A stretch of DNA of 64,000 nt. Source: Mogibacterium timidum ATCC 33093. Its GTDB lineage: Bacteria > Bacillota > Clostridia > Peptostreptococcales > Anaerovoracaceae. Made by a program: the position numbers and the translations under genes. Below, in pieces: positions 42,171 to 51,396 of this stretch; position 1 is the first letter of the stretch, and each line of letters begins with the position of its first letter. A model generated the notes under the pieces. The model worked only from the letters and a program-made list of their open reading frames with translations. It was not told where the DNA came from and did not search any database. The DNA lies in assembly GCF_000525775.1 (NCBI RefSeq), contig NZ_JALU01000002.1:1-64000 (forward strand). The letters are read 5' to 3'.

Positions 42171-42348
42171 AAGGTCACAACGTGGATAATTAATGACTTG
42201 CAGACAGAGGTGCTTTGCACAGATACAATAAGACCTGTATTGAGTTTTCAATGGTTACAGAAGCTTTTATCAACACATTTCGGCTTATAACTCTCAGTCC
42301 CCTATCATCCGGTTGGGAACTGTTTTCAAATCCTTCAAAAAGATATAA

Positions 42349-42388
42349 CCGCTGTAGCCATCGGAATTCCAATGACCACAGCGGTTTT
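42349..42388 (-). terminator. Long hairpin terminating the rnf operon
   Basis: A near-perfect 20-bp inverted repeat (AACCGCTGTAGCCATCGGAA paired with its complement, four mismatches), 88 bases after the rnfB stop. T-rich sequence follows on both strands, so it may work in both directions. The remaining gap from 42,077 to 42,475 shows no gene. Confidence 0.65.
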
Positions 42389-42475
42389 CATCGACATGTT
42401 TTACCTATAAATCTCAAGTCGGTTGTAATTAACCCGTCAGCATCATCATAAACTGCGCTTCGTTAATCTATGCGG

Positions 42476-43366
42476 CTAAGCATTGGTAGCTGCAGCCTTT
42501 GCCTCTGCTGCCTTAGCAGCCTTCTCAGCTGCGGCTTTTTTCTTAGCGTTGATTGCCATTTTGGCATGTCTCTCATTGTAGCTGTTGATTGCGCCTGTTG
42601 GACAAACAGACATGCACATGCCACAGTTCTTGCACTTATCATAATCGATAGATGCCAGATTATTCTCCACGTGGATAGCATCGAATTTACAGGTCTTAAC
42701 ACACTTCATACATCCGATACAACCGTTTGAACACTGCTTGCGAGTAACCCCACCCTTCTCGGTATTCTGACATAGAACGTGAACTTCCTTTTTGAAAGGA
42801 ACCATCTTGATAATGGACTGAGGGCAAGTGTGAGCACATTTTCCGCAAGCCACACAGGTGTCCCTGTTAACCTTAGCTACGCCGTCGATAATTCCGATAG
42901 AATCGAAATCGCATACGTTAACGCAGTCGCCAAGGCCTATACATCCATGCGAGCAGGCCGAGTTGCCGTTAAAGAAGGTCTTGGCACCGGCGCAAGACCG
43001 CATTCCCTGCCACTCGAGGATTTTCTTGGAAGCATCGCATGTCCCGTTACACATTACCTGAGCAATCTGCTTGTCAGCACCGCCTGCCGAGCGTCCCAGG
43101 ATTGCAGCAATCTGCTCCGCACAAGCTGCTCCGCCAACCGTACAAGCACTGCAGCTTGTCGACTCGTCGTTGACTACTGCATTTGCATAGTCATCGCATC
43201 CGGCGAATCCGCAGCCGCCGCAGTTAGCTCCGGGAAGGATTTCTCTCACCTCGGCGACTCTCTCGTCTACGGGAACGTAGAAAACGTGAGAAGCGATTAC
43301 GAGCAAGAGAGAAGCAATGAAGCCTGCGCAAACTACAAGTACTACTGCTGTCATAACTGCATTCAT
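42476..43366 (-). CDS. rnfB: Rnf complex subunit B (ferredoxin-type Fe-S protein)
   Basis: 296 residues. An N-terminal membrane helix (1-28) is followed by the Fe-S domain with [13 protein letters not shown]. Ferredoxin-like 4Fe-4S motifs follow ([35 protein letters not shown]) with a further cluster [11 protein letters not shown]. The Ala/Lys-rich tail is typical of clostridial RnfB. It is the likely entry point for electrons from reduced ferredoxin. Last gene of rnfCDGEAB. Confidence 0.96.
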   Translation of the reverse strand: MNAVMTAVVLVVCAGFIASLLLVIASHVFYVPVDERVAEVREILPGANCGGCGFAGCDDYANAVVNDESTSCSACTVGGAACAEQIAAILGRSAGGADKQIAQVMCNGTCDASKKILEWQGMRSCAGAKTFFNGNSACSHGCIGLGDCVNVCDFDSIGIIDGVAKVNRDTCVACGKCAHTCPQSIIKMVPFKKEVHVLCQNTEKGGVTRKQCSNGCIGCMKCVKTCKFDAIHVENNLASIDYDKCKNCGMCMSVCPTGAINSYNERHAKMAINAKKKAAAEKAAKAAEAKAAATNA

Positions 43367-43378
43367 CTGTACCCCTCC

Positions 43379-43960
43379 TTACTGGAATAATCCTGAGAAT
43401 CCCATGAAGGATAACGAGAGTATTGTTGCACTTACGAGCACCATAGGCACTCCCTTAAATGCAACGGGAACTCCTTCGTCGTTCCAGAGCTTCTCTTCAC
43501 GAACACCTGCAAACAGCACCATCGCAAGTCCGAAGCCGACTCCTGCTCCGAAGGTGTATACGATAGCCTGAATGTATGTGTAGTTATAATTGATAGCGTT
43601 GATTGTCGCACCGAGAATAGCGCAGTTCGTTGTGATCAGAGGGAGATATATACCGAGAGACTTCTGAAGTGCCGGCATAAACTTCTTCATGAACATCTCT
43701 ACGAACTGTACTAGAGCCGCGATTACAAGAATGAATACCACGGTCTGCAGATACGCAATATCGAGTTTGTTGAGTAGCTGCTGGATTGGCCATGTAGCAA
43801 TTTCCGCAATTACCATTACGAATACTACCGCACCGCTCATACCAACTGCCGATTCCATCTTGTTTGAAACTCCGAGAAATGAGCAGACTCCGAGGAACTG
43901 CGAGAGAAGGAAGTTATTTACAAGAACGATCGACATAAATATGATGACTAGATTTACCAT
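43379..43960 (-). CDS. rnfA: Rnf complex membrane subunit A
   Basis: 193 residues, six transmembrane helices. NNFLLSQFLGVCSFLGVS and the later TTNCAILGATI are the conserved half-repeats of RnfA/NqrE, each with a Cys that binds the shared membrane 2Fe-2S cluster. Its ATG overlaps the rnfE stop. It is inverted in topology relative to RnfE, its paralogue. Confidence 0.96.
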   Translation of the reverse strand: MVNLVIIFMSIVLVNNFLLSQFLGVCSFLGVSNKMESAVGMSGAVVFVMVIAEIATWPIQQLLNKLDIAYLQTVVFILVIAALVQFVEMFMKKFMPALQKSLGIYLPLITTNCAILGATINAINYNYTYIQAIVYTFGAGVGFGLAMVLFAGVREEKLWNDEGVPVAFKGVPMVLVSATILSLSFMGFSGLFQ

Positions 43961-44664
43961 TATGCCTCAGCTCCTTTCTCCTCTGCTGCAATCTCCTTAG
44001 CCTCTGCCAGGTTGCAGGAGTTGTACATTGGGCATGTGCCGCAGCTGAATGTCTTTTTCTTAAGTGCCTTACCCTTGGTGATTACGTTGAGCACCGCGAT
44101 GAGCAGTCCAAATACGAAGAATCCGCCAGGTGCGAGGTTGAAGAATCCGATTGGGGTGAACCATGAACCGAATACTGTCATTCCGAACCATGTTCCGGCT
44201 CCGAGAAGCTCTCTGATTGTACCCATTACTGTAAGTGTGAGTGTAAATCCGAGACCCATACCGATGCCGTCGAGAGCAGAATCAACAACCGTATTCTTGT
44301 TTGCAAATGCCTCCGCTCTTCCCAGGATGATGCAGTTTACTACGATTAGAGGGATAAAGAGTCCGAGCGACTTGTATAGCGCAGGGACATACGCCTCCAG
44401 CAGGAACTGTACTACTGTTACGAATCCGGCGATTACTACGATGTAGCATGGGATCCTAACCTTATCCGGAATAACCTTACGTAGTAATGAAATTACTATG
44501 TTAGCTGCAATAAGTACCGCTGTAGTTGAGAGTCCCATTCCGAGACCGTTTGAAGCGGACGAAGATGTAGCTAGTGTAGGGCAGGTACCAATCAGCAGAA
44601 CCAATACCGGATTTTCCTTGATGATACCATTTGTGATAATGGATAGCTTACTCTTTTTGCTCAT
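43960..44664 (-). CDS. rnfE: Rnf complex membrane subunit E
   Basis: 234 residues with six membrane helices. NPVLVLLIGTCPTLATSSSASNG and LIVVNCIILGRAEAFA carry the paired cysteines matching those in RnfA. A C-terminal extension contains CGTCPMYNSC, which is seen in many clostridial RnfE proteins. It is one base from rnfG. Confidence 0.96.
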   Translation of the reverse strand: MSKKSKLSIITNGIIKENPVLVLLIGTCPTLATSSSASNGLGMGLSTTAVLIAANIVISLLRKVIPDKVRIPCYIVVIAGFVTVVQFLLEAYVPALYKSLGLFIPLIVVNCIILGRAEAFANKNTVVDSALDGIGMGLGFTLTLTVMGTIRELLGAGTWFGMTVFGSWFTPIGFFNLAPGGFFVFGLLIAVLNVITKGKALKKKTFSCGTCPMYNSCNLAEAKEIAAEEKGAEA

Positions 44665-45246
44665 TTATTTAGCCCCTCCCATAGCTTTGTACTGCTTGAG
44701 TCCGCAGAATACGGCCTCATGAATAGCCTGCGAGGAAATCGAAGCACCCGTGATGTGCTTAACCTTTGACTTCGCATCCTTGATCGTCTCACTTCCGAGA
44801 TCGTTAAGCCCTTTATACTGTTCGAGGTGCTTAGGGTCCTGAGCCTTTGTACCGATTCCCGGTGTATCCTGAGCACTCATAACAAGCACCTTGGTAATCT
44901 TACCCTTATTGTCGATGCCGACCATAGCTGTGAGAGCTCCTCCATAGCTGTTCGAGCTTACTGTAACAACTACGCCTGAGCCGTTTACAGCCTTTGAAGC
45001 CTCTGTTGCATATATTTTGTTCTTCTGGACTACAACGAGCTTTCCGTCGTAATTCTCGAATTCGCCGTGAGCCTCAGGAATAAGCTCGGACTTCGCCTTG
45101 TTCGACTCCTTGAGGTTGTTCTTATCGATGATTGGCTTCGTAACACCGTACGCCATAGCAAGTGCAAATGTAACTACGAAACAAATCAGTACGAGCACGA
45201 GGATAGGCGAAACGAAATTTGAAAATGCACTATTGTTCTTCTTCAT
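44665..45246 (-). CDS. rnfG: Rnf complex subunit G (covalent FMN)
   Basis: 193 residues. One N-terminal membrane helix (residues 10-33) and an extracytoplasmic FMN-binding domain. The Thr that carries FMN by a phosphoester bond is in HITGASISSQAI near the C-terminus. GTKAQDPKHLEQYKGL is also typical. Its start overlaps the rnfD stop. Confidence 0.96.
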   Translation of the reverse strand: MKKNNSAFSNFVSPILVLVLICFVVTFALAMAYGVTKPIIDKNNLKESNKAKSELIPEAHGEFENYDGKLVVVQKNKIYATEASKAVNGSGVVVTVSSNSYGGALTAMVGIDNKGKITKVLVMSAQDTPGIGTKAQDPKHLEQYKGLNDLGSETIKDAKSKVKHITGASISSQAIHEAVFCGLKQYKAMGGAK

Positions 45247-46214
45247 TATTTCGCACCTCCTTTTACATAGCCCTTATACGTCCATCTGTTGATAAGTGGC
45301 GTGCAGATGTTCATCAGCAGGATGGAGAAGGAAACACCTTCCGGGTAGTTGCCCCATAGACGAATAGCCATGGTGATAACTCCGCATCCGATACCGAATA
45401 GGATCTGACCTTTAGTTAGCTTAGGCGATGTCACATAGTCTGTAGCCATGAAGAATGCACCCAGCATCACACCACCTGCACACACATGGAATATAGCCAT
45501 GTTGAAATCCCCCTTGTAGTATGCAAGAGCGATTACAAATACAGTTCCGATGAATGCACATGGAATAGCCGGTGAAATAACCTTTCTCCAGATAAGGAAC
45601 AGTCCTCCGACCAGAAGTGCCAGAGCACTTACTTCTCCGAGGGATCCGCCCGTGAAGCCGAGGAACATGTCCATGTTGGACGGAAGATCAGCCTTGCCGG
45701 TCCCACCGGCAACGAGAGCTAGAGGTGTAGGCCCTGTTACGGCATCAGTCTGTGCTGCCATCCTCGGTAACGGCCAAGATGTCATCTGCGCTGCGAACGA
45801 GATAAACAGGAAGATTCTGGCTGTGATAGCCGGGTTTACAAAATTCCTGCCGATACCTCCGTACAGCTGCTTAATAACAACGATAGCTACAAAGCATCCG
45901 ATGATTGCCATCCATACAGGGAAGCTGGATGGAACGTTAAACGCGATTAACAGACCTGTTACTGCGGCACTGAGGTCGCTAATTGTCTGTGGCTTCTTGG
46001 CTAGCAAATTGTAAATCCACTCGAATGCCACGCTGGCAACCACACATGATACGGAGAGTAGCAGAACTCTGGCCCCGAAGATGTATACGCTGGCAACTAG
46101 CGCCGGAAGCAGTGCAAGCAGAACAGTTCCCATTAATTTGGTAGTATCTTCGTCCGTAACGATATGCGGAGATGTCGATACTATCAGATTGTTATGAAAT
46201 TTCTTATTATCCAT
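45246..46214 (-). CDS. rnfD: Rnf complex membrane subunit D (covalent FMN)
   Basis: 322 residues with about nine membrane helices. VTGPTPLALVAGGTG holds the predicted FMN-Thr. YGGIGRNFVNPAITARIFLF and FFMATDYVTSPKLTKGQILFG are conserved blocks of the NqrB/RnfD family. It overlaps the end of rnfC by eight bases. Together with A, E and G it forms the ion-translocating core. Confidence 0.96.
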   Translation of the reverse strand: MDNKKFHNNLIVSTSPHIVTDEDTTKLMGTVLLALLPALVASVYIFGARVLLLSVSCVVASVAFEWIYNLLAKKPQTISDLSAAVTGLLIAFNVPSSFPVWMAIIGCFVAIVVIKQLYGGIGRNFVNPAITARIFLFISFAAQMTSWPLPRMAAQTDAVTGPTPLALVAGGTGKADLPSNMDMFLGFTGGSLGEVSALALLVGGLFLIWRKVISPAIPCAFIGTVFVIALAYYKGDFNMAIFHVCAGGVMLGAFFMATDYVTSPKLTKGQILFGIGCGVITMAIRLWGNYPEGVSFSILLMNICTPLINRWTYKGYVKGGAK

Positions 46215-47526
46215 TCTTCTTCGCTGCCTCCTTTACCAAGCCTTTCGCGAGCTTATTGGTAAAGCTCAAGGGTCTTCTCGCAGGACATACATATGAGCAG
46301 CTTCCGCACTCCATGCACTGCATAACCCTGAACTTATCAAGTGACTCTGCGTCATCTCTCTCGTAGAAATCTGCGTATAGCATAGGAACGAGCTTGAATG
46401 GACATGCGTGGTGGCAACGTCCACAGTTGATACATCCTGTCTCGGTCTTAACTGTAGCCGATTCCTTGCCGAAGCATAGAAGAGAACCTGTATTCTTAAC
46501 AGTTGGAGTCTCATCCGAATGAGTTGCACGCCCCATCATAGGTCCGCCCATTACGATTTTCTTAGGCTCCTGCTTATATCCGCCGCAGAACTCGACAACA
46601 TCAGCGATGCGAGTTCCGATTGGAACGAATACGTTCTTAGGCTCCGCAACAGCATCTCCATCTACAGTAATTCTCCTCTGCACAAGCGGCATGCCCGTTC
46701 TGAAGTACTGTCCTAGGATAGCGATTGTAGATACATTACAAAGGATTACTCCCAGCTGTGCCGGGAGCACACCGGCATTCATAACCTGACCGGTTGTCTC
46801 ATATACAAGCACACGCTCGGCACCCTTAGGATATCTCGACTGCAGCTTGCATACCTCAATGTTATTGATACCGTTCTGCTGAATCAGTCTGTTCATATTG
46901 TCGATGGCATCAGGCTTATTCTCCTCGATGCCGAGAATTCCATTCTCGAGGTTGAGATACTTCATCGTTAGAAGCATACCGTCGAGGACATCCTGTCCAT
47001 CCTCTACCATCACTCTGTTATCGCCTGTGATGAATGGCTCGCATTCAGCACCGTTAATAACTAAATACTTACACTCGTCTAGATTCTTTGGATCCATCTT
47101 GATGCTCGTAGGGAACGAAGCACCTCCTAATCCAACCATACCACTAGCTCGTACTGCCTTGACAAAATCCGCATGATTTTCAACGCGAGGAATCTGCACC
47201 TCTTCGCTGACATCCTGCTTCTTATCAGTCTCAATTACAATATGTGTCTCCATTCCGCCCATAGAAGAACGTACTGACGTAATATCGGTAACCGTTCCGG
47301 AAACGCTGGAATGAACCGGTGCGCTAACGAAAGCTTCTGTGTCACCGATCTTCTGACCGACCTTGACATAGTCACCCTTAGCAACGAGAGGCTGACAAGG
47401 AGCACCAATGCTCTGCGACATGCAGATTTCAACCACATCCGGAATCGGCATCACTTCGGTCTCACGACCTGCAGTATTCTTGTGATGCTTAACCAAAATG
47501 CTTGGTAGATGTTTACCTTGGCTCAT
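46207..47526 (-). CDS. rnfC: Rnf complex subunit C (NADH-binding)
   Basis: 439 residues from the ATG at 47526, with AAAGGAAGGG upstream; longer in-frame starts lack a box. Residues 40-110 form the lipoyl-like barrel, then the NADH/FMN domain (GLGGASFPTSIK, INGAECEPFITGDNR). Two 4Fe-4S motifs are present (CINCGRCHHACP, CMECGSCSYVCP). It reduces NAD+ with electrons arriving from ferredoxin through the membrane. First gene of the operon, with a promoter of its own just upstream. Confidence 0.96.
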   Translation of the reverse strand: MSQGKHLPSILVKHHKNTAGRETEVMPIPDVVEICMSQSIGAPCQPLVAKGDYVKVGQKIGDTEAFVSAPVHSSVSGTVTDITSVRSSMGGMETHIVIETDKKQDVSEEVQIPRVENHADFVKAVRASGMVGLGGASFPTSIKMDPKNLDECKYLVINGAECEPFITGDNRVMVEDGQDVLDGMLLTMKYLNLENGILGIEENKPDAIDNMNRLIQQNGINNIEVCKLQSRYPKGAERVLVYETTGQVMNAGVLPAQLGVILCNVSTIAILGQYFRTGMPLVQRRITVDGDAVAEPKNVFVPIGTRIADVVEFCGGYKQEPKKIVMGGPMMGRATHSDETPTVKNTGSLLCFGKESATVKTETGCINCGRCHHACPFKLVPMLYADFYERDDAESLDKFRVMQCMECGSCSYVCPARRPLSFTNKLAKGLVKEAAKKNG

Positions 47527-47583
47527 CCTTAAGAACCCTTCCTTTCTTAGATTCGTACAAATAATATCCATTGCATAAGAGAA

Positions 47584-47612
47584 ATTATACATCAAAAATA
47601 CGTATAAGTCAT
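47584..47612 (-). promoter_or_regulatory. Predicted promoter of the rnf operon
   Basis: On the minus strand, -35 ATGACT (47607-47612), a 17-base spacer and -10 TATAAT (47584-47589), 58 bases before the rnfC start. The -35 lies next to the stop codon of the decarboxylase gene. The 15-base block TTGATGTATAATTTC is identical to that in the promoter at 58924-58952. Confidence 0.6.
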
Positions 47613-47613
47613 C

Positions 47614-49371
47614 TTAAACTTCCTTGAAATCTTCACATTCAGGCGCAACTTTTATTCTTCCCTCTTCATCTACTCCGAGAACCACATGTTCTGCTACTAA
47701 CTGATCTCTGACGTACAAGATAACATCTCTGCTGAGCACTTCACCCGGGCAGGCGATAGGGCTGCCCGGCGGATATGGGACCAGAGATTCATATAAGACT
47801 CTCCCCTCTGCGCTGTAAAGCGGCACGGTTTCATATCTGTCCGGAATTCCGCGCTGCTCCAGCATTGCCGAAAGCGCGGGATTCCGGGCAGGAGATGGAG
47901 AGTCCGCGGCTTTGCTGCTTGAATTCACAGCTTGCGAGGCGGAGTCCGCGGCTTTGCTACCCGCCTTCTCGATCTGCAAAGCGACTTCCGCAATTTTGCT
48001 ATCCGCCTTCGTGTATTTAGAGGTGGAATCTGCAATTTTGCCACCTGAAGCCCCCGCCGAATCGGAATCCTGCAATTCGGTGCGGCGGATTCCGCCGCTA
48101 TACTGCACCGAGATCTCACGCAGGGCGGCCAGCATATCCTCGTAGTCGCCTCTCTCGTTGCCGATTCCGGTCATCATCATTGCGTAGCCGCCGTGCGTGA
48201 GTTCAACCCAGATGTTCCGCTTCCGGAGCTCCTCCGCCAGCTGATCTCCGGATAGGCCGAGGGCTGACATTGTGAGATTTATCTTGGTATTGTCCAGTTC
48301 CGGACGCCGGATGAGATTGAGCCCTCGGATCCGGGCAGCCTCGCGGTAGAAATATTCGACGTCTGCTGCCCAGCTCTTGACCAGATTGTAGCCGTCCATT
48401 CTGAGTATCTGCTGATTGATGTCGAGGCTGCCCATCAGCAAATAACTCGGGCTGGTTGTCTGCAGCATGCGGATGAGCTCAGCTATTCGCGGAACATCCG
48501 GCCTCTCGGTGCAGATGTTGAGAATTGCGGAGCCGGTAAAGGACAGCAGAGTCTTGTGCGTGCTGTCGACAACGATGTCGGCTCCGCAATTCTCTGCCGC
48601 TCTGCAGCCCGCAGATAGTATCAATCTCTCGGGATCAGAACTCGGATTGCCGCTATTGCCACCGGCAGCAGCCCTGCCGTATTTGCTACTATCCAATCCC
48701 CTCAATCCCTGACTGCTGCCAGCGGGCTGCGGCGCACCGTCCCGCCTCAGGTAATCAAAAAAATTGAGGTGTGCACCGTGCGCCTGATCCACAATAAGGA
48801 TGCGGCCGTGCAGGTGAACAATATCAGCAATCCGTTCAATATCAGACAGCACACCGTAGTAATTCGGACTGGTCACCAGCACGGCCTTAATCATAGGATC
48901 CGCCATCAGCGCTGCTTCTATCCTGTCAGGATCCAATCCCAGCTGCAGGCCGGTCTCCTCATCAAGCTCAGGCATTATATAGGACGGATTTATACCCCCG
49001 AGCCTGAGAGCCCCATAAACTGACTTGTGCGAGTTCCTGCCCATCAGCAGAGTATCCCCCCTTGGAACAGTGGCCAGAATAGCCGCCATCAGACCTGTGC
49101 TGCTTCCATTTACGAGAAGCTCGGTGTGTTTGACCCCGTACAGACCGGCGTAGCCGTTCATAATATCCTTGATGCGCTCCCGCGGCTGCTGCAGCGCGTC
49201 CGCACCCGGGATCTCGGTTATATCATTGCCCATAACAGTCTTGACGAAGTCGCCAAAGCCATATATCCCGTACAGCGTACTCCTGCCCTTGTGCCCCGGC
49301 ATATGGAACGAAATCGGGCGTGACTCCTTGTGATATATCAGAAAATCCGTAAGACTTATTTTATTTTTCAT
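47614..49371 (-). CDS. Orn/Lys/Arg decarboxylase family protein with repeat insertions
   Basis: 585 residues from the ATG at 49371, behind a GGAGGA box. The fold-I PLP enzyme core is clear: SFHMPGHKGR at the start, TELLVNGSSTGLMAAI, LIVDQAHGAHL, and the PLP-binding Lys in VDSTHKTLLSFTGSA. Two extra segments interrupt it: about 40 Gly/Ser/Ala-rich residues between the Asp and Lys motifs, and 14-residue repeats before the C-terminal domain (47875-48042). It would make a polyamine precursor (cadaverine, putrescine or agmatine), but specificity cannot be read. Confidence 0.88.
   Translation of the reverse strand: MKNKISLTDFLIYHKESRPISFHMPGHKGRSTLYGIYGFGDFVKTVMGNDITEIPGADALQQPRERIKDIMNGYAGLYGVKHTELLVNGSSTGLMAAILATVPRGDTLLMGRNSHKSVYGALRLGGINPSYIMPELDEETGLQLGLDPDRIEAALMADPMIKAVLVTSPNYYGVLSDIERIADIVHLHGRILIVDQAHGAHLNFFDYLRRDGAPQPAGSSQGLRGLDSSKYGRAAAGGNSGNPSSDPERLILSAGCRAAENCGADIVVDSTHKTLLSFTGSAILNICTERPDVPRIAELIRMLQTTSPSYLLMGSLDINQQILRMDGYNLVKSWAADVEYFYREAARIRGLNLIRRPELDNTKINLTMSALGLSGDQLAEELRKRNIWVELTHGGYAMMMTGIGNERGDYEDMLAALREISVQYSGGIRRTELQDSDSAGASGGKIADSTSKYTKADSKIAEVALQIEKAGSKAADSASQAVNSSSKAADSPSPARNPALSAMLEQRGIPDRYETVPLYSAEGRVLYESLVPYPPGSPIACPGEVLSRDVILYVRDQLVAEHVVLGVDEEGRIKVAPECEDFKEV
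47875..48042 (-). repeat. Four 42-bp coding repeats in the decarboxylase gene
   Basis: Four consecutive 14-residue units: GKIADSTSKYTKAD, SKIAEVALQIEKAG, SKAADSASQAVNSS and SKAADSPSPARNPA. The first six positions are most conserved. The frame is kept and enzyme sequence resumes after it (LSAMLEQRGIPDRYE). Motifs such as ADSAS also appear in the rlmD insertion at 20310-20666. Confidence 0.8.
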
Positions 49372-49712
49372 ATTTTCTATTCCTCCGCCTCCCGCTCTCC
49401 GTTTCAGCAATTCAGCTGCCACGCAGCTTTGGTTGGTATACATCACGTTGAGGTGTGTTTCTGCAGCCGATACATGGACTGCACATCCCCCTCAGCACGA
49501 TGCCGTAAATGCAGTTCCTGAAATCAATGTGTATTTTTACAAATTGTGCGCATTGATACTAAAGTATGCATCGCAATTTGTTCTTGCTCTTGTAAGTAAA
49601 AAGCACAAAGAACAGATGCGACCTTATGGGTCATCCAATCCTTGTGCTTACGTCGCATTTCCAAAGGTAGGTGCGTATATGTGCATATATAACTCGTGTA
49701 CGAGCTGTGATT

Positions 49713-49801
49713 ATTCAATTTAAACTGTATCGGTCAGTGACCAGCTTATCCATCGTCCTTTGAACCTCATTCGCATTCAATTTAAACTGTATCGGTCAAT
49801 G
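49713..49801. repeat. Direct repeat pair 62 bp apart
   Basis: A 24-base unit beginning ATTCAATTTAAACTG is identical at 49713-49736 and 49775-49798, and similarity continues three more bases with one mismatch. The 35 bases between are unrelated. It has the same layout as the pairs near 40.2 kb and 63.5 kb, but a different sequence. Confidence 0.7.
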
Positions 49802-50013
49802 CCGATTACCGGCTCGGCACACATCCCCGGACTTCCGGGCAATTCGCTGTTGACAATTCGCCGTTGAACTGATAAACAGTCTGTTGCTGAACCGCAGATA
49901 AACCTCTGCTGTACAGACATAACTGTCACGCATTGGCGTCACACACAATCCGGCACCGAACTTACAGATAATCCGCTCAGGATCGACAGACAATCTGCCA
50001 CCTGACAACAGCT

Positions 50014-50056
50014 ATTCCCATGTACGGTCTAAACATGTAAGGATGCTTCGGAGTAC
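50014..50056 (-). repeat. Partial duplicate of the serS 3' end
   Basis: TTCCCATGTACGGTCTAAAC, then TTCGGAGTAC at 50014-50056 resembles the serS end at about 50085-50122 (TTCCCATGTATGGTCTAAGC, then TTCGGCACTAC). The two are about 71 bp apart and in the same orientation. It may be the footprint of an element that once integrated at the serS 3' end, or a simple duplication. Confidence 0.5.
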
Positions 50057-50068
50057 AGGATTCGCAAG

Positions 50069-51340
50069 TTAATCGATAACAGATCTTCCCATGTATGGTC
50101 TAAGCACCTTCGGCACTACTACGCTGCCGTCTTCCTGCTGGAAGTTTTCGAGAATTGCTGCAACTGTTCTGCCGACTGCGAGGCCGGAGCCGTTGAGAGT
50201 GTGAACAAACTCAGGCTTAGCCTTTTTCTCTCTTCTGAAGCGGATATTGGCACGTCTCGCCTGATAATCCTCGAAGTTTGAGCAGCTGGAAATCTCTACG
50301 TAGCGGCTGTAGCTCGGCATCCATACCTCGATATCATACGTCATAGCTGAAGAGAATCCGAGGTCGCCTGTGCATAGCCTAACCACTCTGTAAGGGATAC
50401 CCAGTCTCTGCAGTATCTCCTCTGCATCATGCGTCAGCTTGTCCAGCTCTTCATACGAGTTGTCGGGGTTTACAAACTTGACCATCTCGACCTTGTTGAA
50501 CTGGTGCTGTCTGATCAGTCCTCTGGTATCTCTGCCTGCGGAGCCTGCCTCCTTGCGGAAGCATGGCGTGTAAGCCGTGTAGTACACAGGCATATCTTCC
50601 GGCTCGATGATTTCATTTGAATGAAGATTTGTAACAGGTACCTCGGCCGTCGGGATCAAGAATAAATCCTTGGCCGGCACGTAGAACATGTCGTCCTCAA
50701 ACTTGGGCAGCTGACCTGTTCCGGTCATAGCATCGCGGTTAGCCATAAAAGGCGGCAGTATCTCGGTGTAGCCCTGCTCCTCGGTATGGAGGTCGAGCAT
50801 AAAATTGATAACCGCTCTCTCGAGCTTAGCGCCAATGCCCTTATATACTGTAAATCTCGCGCCGGAAATCTTGGAAGCGCGCTCGAAATCAAGGATATCG
50901 AGATTCGTACCGATATCCCAATGTGCCTTTGGCTCAAAGCTGAACTCGGTCGGCTCGCCGAACTTGCGCATCTCGAGGTTCTCTGTATCGTCCACCCCCT
51001 CCGGCACATCAGGATTAGGGGTGTTAGGGACATTGAGCAGTGCATTGTGCAGTTCATCCTCCACTTTGCTAACCTCTGCGTCCAGAGTCTTGATCTTGGA
51101 ACTCAGTTCCTTCATCTCCGCAAACAGCGCCGAAGTATCCTCGCCTGCCCTTTTGAGCTTAGGCACCTCGCGAGAGGCCGTATTCTGCTTATTTTTGAGC
51201 TGCTCCACCTCTGCGAGAAGTTCTCTTCTCCTCGTATCAAGCTTTAGCACATTGTCTATGCCGAAATCACCCTTGCCGCGTCTTTCGACTGCAGCCTTAA
51301 CGCTGTCAAAATTCTCTCTGACTCTCTTGACGTCAAGCAT
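50069..51340 (-). CDS. serS: Serine--tRNA ligase
   Basis: 423 residues from the ATG at 51340, with GGAGGTTACGAA before it. The N-terminal tRNA-binding coiled coil spans about 28-105. The class II motifs are present: motif 2 [20 protein letters not shown] and motif 3 with [17 protein letters not shown]. The serine site includes [10 protein letters not shown]. It lies at the end of a probable operon with glutamine synthetase. Confidence 0.96.
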   Translation of the reverse strand: MLDVKRVRENFDSVKAAVERRGKGDFGIDNVLKLDTRRRELLAEVEQLKNKQNTASREVPKLKRAGEDTSALFAEMKELSSKIKTLDAEVSKVEDELHNALLNVPNTPNPDVPEGVDDTENLEMRKFGEPTEFSFEPKAHWDIGTNLDILDFERASKISGARFTVYKGIGAKLERAVINFMLDLHTEEQGYTEILPPFMANRDAMTGTGQLPKFEDDMFYVPAKDLFLIPTAEVPVTNLHSNEIIEPEDMPVYYTAYTPCFRKEAGSAGRDTRGLIRQHQFNKVEMVKFVNPDNSYEELDKLTHDAEEILQRLGIPYRVVRLCTGDLGFSSAMTYDIEVWMPSYSRYVEISSCSNFEDYQARRANIRFRREKKAKPEFVHTLNGSGLAVGRTVAAILENFQQEDGSVVVPKVLRPYMGRSVID

Positions 51341-51396
51341 TTCGTAACCTCCCTCTTCCTGCATCTTCCCGGTACATTCCTGAATTACTTAAATAT

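Larger units (their letters stand above)
49372..50068. other. Long intergenic region between serS and the decarboxylase gene
   Basis: 697 bp without a supportable gene. It holds the direct repeats at 49713-49801, a partial copy of the serS 3' end at 50014-50056, and a stretch (49,840-50,010) of short degenerate repeats such as cagataa and cagacaatctg. It reads like eroded or rearranged sequence. No clear promoter for the decarboxylase gene was found. Confidence 0.5.
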
